10,198 nt of DNA. It comes from Patescibacteria group bacterium (GTDB lineage Bacteria > Patescibacteriota > Minisyncoccia > Phycocordibacterales > DATDWN01). Below are positions 6,008-10,198 of this stretch, piece by piece. The notes under the pieces were generated by a model, which saw only the letters and a program-made list of their open reading frames with translations, was not told the origin of the DNA and made no database searches. The first letter of the stretch is position 1; each line of letters begins with the position of its first letter. The position numbers and the translations under genes were made by a program. The stretch covers positions 1 through 10,198 of the forward strand of contig JAUPVY010000015.1 of the NCBI GenBank assembly GCA_030916785.1, given 5' to 3'.

Positions 6008-6418
6008 TTATTTTATTTTTTGTAAATCTCCATTAATAACAACTGGACCAAAACCAACAATCTCATCAGCCAAAATCCCTTCTGGAACATCGTTATAAAG
6101 AAAAATTTTCTTACCCAATCTGTAGGCGTCATACATTTCCAAAAATGTGGCCCCTCCGATATAATTTTTCATTCCATGTTTATCAAAATTCAACACTAAA
6201 ACAGCATCATTATTTTCAATAACTTCAGTGCTGTGTTTTAACATTTCAGATTTCCATTTGGAATGTTCTTCCACTCCCAGGTTTCTGTACCTTTCCTCTG
6301 TTGATGGGTCATCATAACAATTAGGCAATGTTATCTCATGCCCACTGTCTTCTAGAGTTTTCTGGACTTCAGGTATTTTGTCGTAGAACTTTTTACTGCA
6401 AATAATAAAGATTTTCAT
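6008..6418 (-). CDS. Nucleoside 2-deoxyribosyltransferase-like protein (first in operon)
   Basis: A protein of 136 residues from this start, with the strand KIFIICSKKF, the core NNDAVLVLNFDKHGMKNYIGGATFLEMYDAYRLGKKIFLYNDVP, and the tail VVINGDL. Within the longer reading frame from 6424, Asp73 and Glu96 (GGATFLEM) match the Asp and catalytic Glu of the superfamily. This subtype, with GGxTFLEM and a closing NGDL, is one I associate with Patescibacteria and archaea. Two in-frame ATGs exist (6424 and 6418). I choose 6418 because the extended -10 box TGtTATATT (6425-6433) places the transcription start exactly on its A, whereas the ATG at 6424 would lie upstream of the RNA. No SD is present for either. 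It leads the three-gene operon ending at 5093. Confidence 0.8.
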   Translation of the reverse strand: MKIFIICSKKFYDKIPEVQKTLEDSGHEITLPNCYDDPSTEERYRNLGVEEHSKWKSEMLKHSTEVIENNDAVLVLNFDKHGMKNYIGGATFLEMYDAYRLGKKIFLYNDVPEGILADEIVGFGPVVINGDLQKIK

Positions 6419-6424
6419 GTTCAT

Positions 6425-6433
6425 AATATAACA
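6425..6433 (-). promoter_or_regulatory. Extended -10 promoter of the nucleotide operon, predicted leaderless
   Basis: On the minus strand TG-T-TATATT, with TTTAAA as a weak -35 seventeen bases upstream. The predicted +1 is base 6418, the first base of an in-frame ATG. The divergent gene at 6513 starts on the other side of the same 90-base region. Confidence 0.6.
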
Positions 6434-6461
6434 GTTTTACACACGATTTTAAAGGATACGA

Positions 6462-6487
6462 AATAGCCGAGGATATTGCTGGCTATT
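6462..6487. repeat. 7-base inverted repeat in the divergent intergenic region
   Basis: AATAGCC (6462-6468) and GGCTATT (6481-6487) are perfect inverse copies separated by 12 bases. They lie between the divergent starts at 6418 and 6513. The pair could be a dimeric operator (centre-to-centre 19 bases, near two helical turns) or a small hairpin. No T-run follows on either strand, so it is not a terminator. Confidence 0.5.
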
Positions 6488-6512
6488 ACCAGACAATGTA
6501 ATATATATTTAT

Positions 6513-7013
6513 ATGAATAATAAAATAATTTGGATTGTAGCCATTATCATCGTTGCAATTACTAGTTTTGCACTCATGGGCAATAAAGCTCCGAGTGACC
6601 CTCAAACACCAGACACAGAACAAACAACTTCCTCCGCTCCTTCCGGCAAAACTGCTGGTGCTCCTGCCATAGACATCGCGCTCTGCACCAAACAACCCAA
6701 CGATGCATACATCTGCCCCGCAAATGCGCTTGCAGATTTCGGTCCTGTTACTATTACTGACACAGCATCCGGCAACAACTGCGAAATCACCTATCGAAAC
6801 GCAACTGGCTTCTCATTCAAAGGCAAGACAAAAACTGGCGCCATCACTTCCGGCCCTCTGGCGGTTGCCCTATATCCATCAGGCAACGTAGCCACTGTCG
6901 CTCGGAGCGCTGCTCAGACATTGAGTTTTCACGCGCGTGAAGACGGTGCCCTAGATCACACATTATTAGTTGATTCCAACTACAGTACAGAACAGTGTCT
7001 TTCTATAAAGTAA
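6513..7013 (+). CDS. Membrane-anchored extracytoplasmic protein with four cysteines, unknown function
   Basis: A 166-residue protein with an N-terminal signal anchor (about 5-22, IIWIVAIIIVAITSFALM) after a short NNK start. A Pro/Thr/Ser-rich flexible linker (26-50) and an extracytoplasmic domain (about 52-166) follow. The four cysteines, C58, C68, C90 and C162, all lie outside the membrane and are even in number, which fits two disulfides. There is no lipobox cysteine, so it is not a lipoprotein. Hydrophobic and glycine-rich patches (SGPLAVALYPSGNVATVA) suggest a small beta domain. I recognise no family. The coding sequence is GC-richer than its leader and the neighbouring minus genes. No SD precedes the ATG; a weak TAATAT box at 6499-6504 would give a leader of about 2 bases. 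It converges with a small membrane protein gene, the two stop codons being 2 bases apart. Confidence 0.75.
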   Translation: MNNKIIWIVAIIIVAITSFALMGNKAPSDPQTPDTEQTTSSAPSGKTAGAPAIDIALCTKQPNDAYICPANALADFGPVTITDTASGNNCEITYRNATGFSFKGKTKTGAITSGPLAVALYPSGNVATVARSAAQTLSFHAREDGALDHTLLVDSNYSTEQCLSIK

Positions 7014-7015
7014 AA

Positions 7016-7273
7016 TTATCTCAAGGAAAAATACAAAATAGTGACTACTATTACTTGAATGGAGATTGCCAACAGGAGTCTCTTGAGACCAGTGATTGAA
7101 AGGTTTAACCAATATACAGCTAGGGACGGAAAATAAACGAGCATTGCCATTACTGCAATTATTAGTAGGTTTGGACCTTCGGGATCGTTGAAAGATACGA
7201 GCATCGTTCTGGAGCACACGAGGGATGTTATGCCGAGTATTATAAGTGAAATCTTTTTTGATTTGAAGTACAT
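7016..7273 (-). CDS. Small hydrophobic protein with three predicted membrane helices
   Basis: An 85-residue protein consisting almost entirely of membrane segments at about 8-27, 35-55 and 65-82, with a basic N-terminus (MYFKSKK) and short polar loops (NDPEGPN). I recognise no family. Support for it being real comes from the consistent transmembrane pattern and from its position 12 bases after the NlpC/P60-like gene in the same direction. A TACAAT box also lies exactly 6 bases before the ATG. It overlaps nothing else and ends 2 bases from the stop of the convergent gene. It may be co-transcribed with the upstream hydrolase and help at the envelope, but that is inference from position. Confidence 0.6.
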   Translation of the reverse strand: MYFKSKKISLIILGITSLVCSRTMLVSFNDPEGPNLLIIAVMAMLVYFPSLAVYWLNLSITGLKRLLLAISIQVIVVTILYFSLR

Positions 7274-7279
7274 GGGTTT

Positions 7280-7285
7280 ATTGTA
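7280..7285 (-). promoter_or_regulatory. Possible -10 box of the small membrane protein gene
   Basis: TACAAT (5 of 6) on the minus strand with exactly 6 bases (AAACCC) before the ATG at 7273 places +1 on the A of the start codon. No convincing -35 is present. It lies immediately beyond the stop codon of the upstream gene. Confidence 0.4.
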
Positions 7286-7747
7286 CTATTTAGCAATTTC
7301 TGGTTTCCACAAAATCATTTCTACTTCCCTCTTGCCATTAAATTTCCAATCACTTTTTGCCGGATGTTTTTTCCAAGAATCACTACTTACTGCCATATTA
7401 TCTCCAACATAGAATCCAACATGAGAATGCCCATTTGTATCTTTTCCTGGCTTCCAAACAACCACACTTCCTATAACTGGTTCATTAATTTCAATCCATC
7501 CAGAATTTTTTAAATCTTTGACTGTAGAAGCTACGGTTCCATGGATTTCTTTTATATATTTAAACAAGGTTAAAACGGATGAAGCATAAAAAGCACATGA
7601 AAGCCATCCATCTTTTGTTGCATCTTTTTTAACACCATCGATACTTACATAGAGGTTTTTGAACATAAATGATCCAACACTGTTTTCTATAACAGCGAGA
7701 TACGTATCAAATTGTAATGGAATAACTTTACTTTCTTTTTCTGGCAT
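7286..7747 (-). CDS. NlpC/P60-like cysteine hydrolase
   Basis: A 153-residue protein resembling NlpC/P60 (C40-type) cysteine peptidases, which cut peptide bonds in cell-wall peptidoglycan. The putative nucleophile Cys51 lies in WLSCAFYASSVLTLF (48-62), in the place of the usual DCSGFV helix. The putative catalytic His109 lies in GHSHVGFYVGD (106-116), in the place of HVGIYLG, preceded by the GSVVVW strand (93-98). The last triad member is not obvious; His128 (KKHPAKSDW) is a candidate. There is no signal peptide or membrane helix, which is odd for a wall enzyme and could mean a cytoplasmic amidase role or a non-classical route. Translation probably starts at 7747 on a nearly leaderless mRNA from the TGgTATAAT promoter just upstream. 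The next gene downstream encodes a membrane protein, 12 bases away. Confidence 0.72.
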   Translation of the reverse strand: MPEKESKVIPLQFDTYLAVIENSVGSFMFKNLYVSIDGVKKDATKDGWLSCAFYASSVLTLFKYIKEIHGTVASTVKDLKNSGWIEINEPVIGSVVVWKPGKDTNGHSHVGFYVGDNMAVSSDSWKKHPAKSDWKFNGKREVEMILWKPEIAK

Positions 7748-7755
7748 ATAGCAGG

Positions 7756-7764
7756 ATTATACCA
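7756..7764 (-). promoter_or_regulatory. Extended -10 promoter of the NlpC/P60-like gene
   Basis: TG-G-TATAAT on the minus strand is a perfect extended -10. The predicted start of transcription is 7749, two bases before the ATG at 7747. A partial -35 (CAGACA, 4 of 6) lies 18 bases upstream. No SD is present. Confidence 0.7.
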
Positions 7765-7801
7765 AAATAAGGATTGGTTGTCTGGGAGGAAATCAAAAAA
7801 A

Positions 7802-8281
7802 TTATAATTTGATTCTGAAGAAGACTTGTTTACCCCAGATTGAATCATGTGGCTCGCCCTGCTCCACAATACGGCTTTTATACTGTTTTGATATATTTTC
7901 CGCAAAATTGTTAGCAACTGCCGCATCCATTTCTATGTATTTGTATTTTCTTTTTTTTAACTCTTCTTCCAGACTGTCCATTAAAATTCCGGCCAAGTGT
8001 TTCTGGCGAGACTTTTTCTCTATAACAATATCGCATATGAGTGCGGTTTCCTCTTTGTTAGCTGGTTCTGCATATACAAAACCAAGAATATTATTTGAAT
8101 CTTTCAAAAGAACAACAACATTATTTACGTTTTGGAAATCATTTGAAAGATCTTCGTCAGAAAATGATTTATCTCCAAAAGCTTCGTGTTCTATAGAAAT
8201 TATTTGTTCTTTAATATCCTCCCATGAACGTTTTGTTGGGTCAAAAATTTCTACTTCGTAAGTGTTCTCTTGGTTTAACAT
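7802..8281 (-). CDS. GNAT-family N-acetyltransferase, degenerate acetyl-CoA loop
   Basis: A 159-residue protein with the GNAT layout: N-terminal helix SWEDIKEQIISIEHEAFG (19-36), strands NVVVLLKDSNNILGFVYAEP (54-73), motif A CDIVIEKKSRQKHLAGILMDSLEEELKKR (83-111), and motif B YIEMDAAVANNFAENISKQY (115-134). GNAT enzymes transfer an acetyl group from acetyl-CoA to an amine. The acetyl-CoA loop, usually R/QxxGxG/A, reads RQKHLAG, so its first glycine is missing and binding may be altered. The ATG is 18 bases after the stop of the GIY-YIG gene, with no SD or clear promoter between, so the two are probably one transcript. The substrate is unknown. Confidence 0.8.
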   Translation of the reverse strand: MLNQENTYEVEIFDPTKRSWEDIKEQIISIEHEAFGDKSFSDEDLSNDFQNVNNVVVLLKDSNNILGFVYAEPANKEETALICDIVIEKKSRQKHLAGILMDSLEEELKKRKYKYIEMDAAVANNFAENISKQYKSRIVEQGEPHDSIWGKQVFFRIKL

Positions 8282-8299
8282 AAATAAAAATTGATTTAT

Positions 8300-8620
8300 T
8301 TAATGATATTCAGTTAAGAATTTAGATAATAAAACATCTTGTTCTTCTGCAATACTCTTGATCAAATTTTCCTTATCATTATGACTAAATCTCTTAATCT
8401 CGTATTCTCTTTTAAGAGCCTCGGATCTAGAATTGTATTTTTCTATGTAAACTAAAACGTTTGGTATTCTTCCCCTTGTGTAACGTGCACCTCCAGGTCT
8501 TTCGTTATTATGTTGTTTTATTCTGTATCCAGGATCTTTTGAAACTCCAGTATAAAAATGCCCGTCAACCCCCTTCGCCATATATACATAACAAATTTTA
8601 GGATTTTCAAAAAAGTTCAT
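8300..8620 (-). CDS. GIY-YIG nuclease-domain protein (UPF0213/YhbQ type)
   Basis: A 106-residue single-domain GIY-YIG protein. The split motif is YVY (11-13) and YTG (23-25), followed by Arg33 and His37 (DPGYRIKQHN), GGARYTRGRIPNVLVYIE (43-60), and EALKREYEIKRFSHNDKENLI (67-87) with the metal-binding Glu72. All catalytic positions of the family are present, so it is likely an active DNA endonuclease; the roles of stand-alone proteins of this type are poorly known and probably concern DNA repair or exchange. Length is normal for the type, with an extended tail (AEEQDVLLSKFLTEYH). It is first of a pair with the GNAT gene. No SD and no convincing promoter are visible in the 45 bases before the ATG. 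Confidence 0.93.
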   Translation of the reverse strand: MNFFENPKICYVYMAKGVDGHFYTGVSKDPGYRIKQHNNERPGGARYTRGRIPNVLVYIEKYNSRSEALKREYEIKRFSHNDKENLIKSIAEEQDVLLSKFLTEYH

Positions 8621-8665
8621 TTTTATTGTTTACAAGCGAAATCCTACAAATACTTTGATTATTTT

Positions 8666-9187
8666 TTATCTTAGATTCCAGCGCAAATCAGAATAAATAT
8701 GTTGTTCCATTATATTCTTATACTTTAAATAAGACCGATTTTGTTCATGATCAGATGTGTTGAAAAAAGTAATTATTAATGTAACTGAGATTGCAACTGT
8801 TCCACCAATTAACAAAGTTACTCTTCTTCTTCTTTTTAATGTTTCTTCTAGAAAACCTGAAAAGTTCAATAATTCTCTCCCGCTTTTAGTTGTATTGAAT
8901 GCTGTGTCTTTATCCTTTTCATTTGGTGCTTTATAAATATACTCAAAATCTATGCAGTCATTAATAAGTTCGTTGGTATTTTGTTTAAATAAAATACCTT
9001 TTTCTATTAATAACTCTTTGAACTCTTCGGGCGTATCTATTTTCTGGCCAGATAATTTGTAACCCCAAAGAATCTTAACGAGCTTTCTTTCATCTTTGAG
9101 TTTGTGTACCATAAATTCAACAATAGAATATAGTAACACTGTTACTACTATAAAAAGAAAAGCTAATGAAAAACAAACTAGAGTCAT
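8666..9187 (-). CDS. Two-helix membrane protein of unknown function with a cytoplasmic middle domain
   Basis: A 173-residue protein. Membrane segments lie at about 5-27 and 123-142, the second preceded by a strongly basic stretch (LKRRRR, 117-122) that marks the cytoplasmic side. The region between them (about 30-120) is soluble and includes EEFKELLIEKGILF and a KSGRELLNFSGF segment that looks like the wing end of a winged-helix domain, though I cannot confirm this. A polar tail (145-173) would be outside if both helices cross. I recognise no family. The gene starts 35 bases after tRNA-Gln in the same direction. A TATTAT box 8 bases before the ATG suggests its own nearly leaderless transcript. 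Confidence 0.7.
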   Translation of the reverse strand: MTLVCFSLAFLFIVVTVLLYSIVEFMVHKLKDERKLVKILWGYKLSGQKIDTPEEFKELLIEKGILFKQNTNELINDCIDFEYIYKAPNEKDKDTAFNTTKSGRELLNFSGFLEETLKRRRRVTLLIGGTVAISVTLIITFFNTSDHEQNRSYLKYKNIMEQHIYSDLRWNLR

Positions 9188-9195
9188 ATTTTTAT

Positions 9196-9201
9196 ATAAT
9201 A
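9196..9201 (-). promoter_or_regulatory. Possible -10 box of the membrane protein gene at 9187
   Basis: TATTAT (5 of 6) on the minus strand, 8 bases before the ATG, predicts a 2-base leader. The -35 region overlaps the 3' flank of the tRNA and has no good match. Confidence 0.4.
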
Positions 9202-9222
9202 TTGATTTCCAATATTTTTGGG

Positions 9223-9293
9223 CTGCCCGACATGGACTCGAACCACGATACCCAGGACCAAAACCTGGTGTCCTACCATTAGACGATCGGGCA
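9223..9293 (-). tRNA. tRNA-Gln (anticodon UUG), CCA not encoded
   Basis: A complete cloverleaf of 71 bases on the minus strand. The acceptor stem TGCCCGA/TCGGGCA has 7 pairs, and the D arm is GTC...GAC with AATGGTA in the loop. The anticodon stem CCAGG/CCTGG encloses the loop TTTTGGT, giving anticodon TTG. The T arm is CGTGG/CCATG with loop TTCGAGT (one G-U pair). The discriminator is G followed by CCC, so the terminal CCA must be added by the nucleotidyltransferase. The 5' end is only 6 bases after the stop codon of the HTH gene, so the tRNA is probably cut out of a shared transcript or driven by a promoter inside that gene. Confidence 0.96.
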
Positions 9294-9299
9294 ATAAAA

Positions 9300-9992
9300 T
9301 TACTTAATTCTTCTCACTATCGCTTCTGTCCACCCAGTTATTTGCCTAAGCAAAACAGAACTAGCTCTTACTTTAACCCGTAATAAGCCATAATACAAGT
9401 CCCCGATGTTGCTTCTGTTAGTTTTTATATTAGTCTTCTTAAAATAAACCTTACTAAAAGAGTCTAATGGAAAACCAGAAACCCGAGACCAAAACTCTCT
9501 TACCACATCAACATTGTTTTTACTGTTTTCATGAATATATATTTCAAAACCAATCCTGCTCTTATCTATATCACATGATTCTAATAACCATTTGATAAAC
9601 AGTTTAATCATTCGCGGATCAGAGTTATTAAAATTTATACCAGATCCTGGTCTATATTCCTTCTCTTTGGTGCCTTCTGCCCAATATAGAACTACACCAA
9701 TAAGCCACAACTCTCTTTTTGTTATGTTTTTTATATCAGCCAAGGCTTTAGTGTATATTTCCTGTGTTCGTTCTATTCTTTGCGCTCTCTTGGCTCGTCC
9801 ACCACGTCTAGCGGCTTCAAGTTTTTTCAGGGTTAATTTCTGAGTTTGCTTCTTTGACAAACTCACATCACGAAACCATTCAGAAAGTGTGGACTTGGCC
9901 ACAGGAATTTCTTTAAGAATTTCAGAATAGGTTCTGCCTTCTTTCCTTAGATTTATTGCCTTTTCTTTTTTTGAAATATTTACTAACACCAT
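9300..9992 (-). CDS. Helix-turn-helix protein with a LAGLIDADG-like C-terminal region
   Basis: A 230-residue protein. Residues about 8-41 form a resolvase/transposase-style HTH (KKEKAINLRKEGRTYSEILKEIPVAKSTLSEWFRDV), followed by a basic helix (LKKLEAARRGGRAKRAQRIE, 55-74). The larger C-terminal part begins with ELWLIGVVLYWAEGTKEK (94-111), which resembles a LAGLIDADG helix ending in an acidic residue (Glu106), as in homing endonucleases and WhiA-like proteins. It continues through FNNSDPRMIKLFIKWLLE and a basic end (VKVRASSVLLRQITGWTEAI). Only one such helix is clear, so a monomeric homing nuclease is unlikely; a dimeric nuclease or a DNA-binding regulator is more plausible. The gene abuts tRNA-Gln. 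Its promoter has an extended -10 and two TGTACA sites at the -35 position, which suggests that it might regulate itself. Confidence 0.72.
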   Translation of the reverse strand: MVLVNISKKEKAINLRKEGRTYSEILKEIPVAKSTLSEWFRDVSLSKKQTQKLTLKKLEAARRGGRAKRAQRIERTQEIYTKALADIKNITKRELWLIGVVLYWAEGTKEKEYRPGSGINFNNSDPRMIKLFIKWLLESCDIDKSRIGFEIYIHENSKNNVDVVREFWSRVSGFPLDSFSKVYFKKTNIKTNRSNIGDLYYGLLRVKVRASSVLLRQITGWTEAIVRRIK

Positions 9993-10003
9993 TTGTGTAT
10001 CTA

Positions 10004-10012
10004 ATTATATCA
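10004..10012 (-). promoter_or_regulatory. Extended -10 promoter of the HTH gene
   Basis: TG-A-TATAAT on the minus strand is a perfect extended -10. The predicted transcription start is 9997, 5 bases before the ATG at 9992. No SD is present. The -35 region has no TTGACA but carries two TGTACA palindromes. Confidence 0.7.
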
Positions 10013-10017
10013 CAACT

Positions 10018-10035
10018 GATGTACAAGATGTACAC
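10018..10035. repeat. Tandem 9-base repeat carrying two TGTACA palindromes
   Basis: GATGTACAA and GATGTACAC stand directly side by side. Each contains the palindrome TGTACA (10020-10025 and 10029-10034), 9 bases apart. Relative to the predicted start at 9997 they cover about -23 to -37, where a regulator would touch or replace the -35 contact. Confidence 0.6.
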
Positions 10036-10036
10036 A

Positions 10037-10071
10037 AACGAAAACGCCGTCCGGTACAAGACCGAACGGCG
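10037..10071 (-). terminator. Rho-independent terminator of the partial gene at the right edge
   Basis: On the minus strand an 11-base stem (10071-10061 with 10055-10045, one G-U pair) closes a 5-base loop and is followed by TTTTCGTTTG. It lies between the stop codon at 10097-10095 and the HTH gene promoter, isolating the two. The GC-rich stem and the style match the terminators at 1638 and 3751. Confidence 0.88.
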
Positions 10072-10094
10072 CTGGAGACGGCTGACCCAGGGGG

Positions 10095-10198
10095 TCAGAG
10101 GGCCGGAGGTGGAGTCCGGCGGCTACGGCGACGATAAGACCACCGAGCTGCCAGAACTAGAGCCACACCCAATAGCAGGAGTGGCCACGGTGGCGGGA
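10095..10198 (-). CDS. 3' end of a GC-rich gene encoding a protein with a C-terminal membrane anchor (partial)
   Basis: Only the last 33 codons are inside the window, in the frame ending with TGA at 10097-10095. They read as a Pro-rich entry (PPPWP), a hydrophobic helix of about 15 residues (LLLLGVALVLAA), then a basic tail (RWSYRRRSRRTPPPAL). This is the pattern of a tail-anchored or surface-anchored protein whose basic end stays in the cytoplasm, similar in layout to LPxTG-type C-termini; whether an LPxTG motif exists lies outside the window. The other two minus frames meet stops inside this stretch, and a minus-strand terminator follows at 10071, both supporting this frame. Base composition is far more GC-rich than the rest of the window. 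Confidence 0.5.
   Translation of the reverse strand, partial: PPPWPLLLLGVALVLAARWSYRRRSRRTPPPAL

Noticed and set aside
2534..8230. Shared motif SWE(E/D)IK(D/E)QII in the transglutaminase-DUF6624 and GNAT proteins
   Set aside because: The two segments are short amphipathic helices in unrelated proteins, with no similarity beyond about ten residues; probably chance.
1..10198. CRISPR arrays, long repeats, riboswitches, replication origin
   Set aside because: No regularly spaced repeats, no DnaA-box cluster and no recognisable riboswitch core were seen on either strand.

Overview
The window looks like a stretch of a small-genome bacterium of the Candidatus Patescibacteria (CPR) type, Parcubacteria-like. 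This is inference. It rests on short AT-rich genes packed tightly, almost no Shine-Dalgarno (SD) sites in front of them, a small membrane protein with a GWGW/TWQGW signature and an HTH protein with a LAGLIDADG-like tail of kinds I associate with such genomes, and no biosynthetic genes. The standard code with TGA as stop fits every gene. There is no gene-free stretch over 300 bases.

Layout: (1) 1-860, minus: DDE transposase of an insertion sequence, cut by the window edge. (2) 981-1625, plus: stand-alone ClpP-like protease with its own promoter, SD and strong terminator. (3) 3002-1675, minus: two-gene unit, a transglutaminase-like/DUF6624 fusion followed by a two-helix membrane protein. (4) 3181-3726, plus: stand-alone unknown gene built like the ClpP gene (promoter, leader with SD, terminator). 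(5) 4995-3841, minus: rarA, the replication-repair AAA+ ATPase. (6) 6418-5093, minus: three-gene operon of two nucleoside 2-deoxyribosyltransferase-like proteins and a DUF84 inosine/xanthosine triphosphatase-like protein. (7) 6513-7013, plus: membrane-anchored extracytoplasmic protein with four cysteines, convergent with (8) 7747-7016, minus: an NlpC/P60-like hydrolase and a three-helix membrane protein. (9) 8620-7802, minus: GIY-YIG nuclease and GNAT acetyltransferase. (10) 9992-8666, minus: HTH/LAGLIDADG-like protein, tRNA-Gln(UUG) and a two-helix membrane protein. (11) 10198-10095, minus: the GC-rich end of a protein with a C-terminal membrane anchor, followed by a terminator.

Two expression styles coexist. 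Most AT-rich genes have a -10 box (several extended, TGnTATAAT-like) only 6 to 11 bases before the ATG and no SD, which predicts leaderless mRNAs. The two GC-richer stand-alone plus-strand genes instead share an identical TTGACAAAAT -35 block, a transcribed leader with an SD, and a GC-rich terminator. The partial gene at the right edge also carries such a terminator.

Functionally, groups 7, 8, 10 and 11 point to cell-envelope work, group 6 to nucleotide surveillance or salvage, and groups 2 and 5 to protein and genome maintenance. The most unusual items are the ClpP-like protein lacking the usual catalytic Asp, the transglutaminase-DUF6624 fusion, the three-gene nucleotide operon, and the repeated leaderless promoter arrangement.
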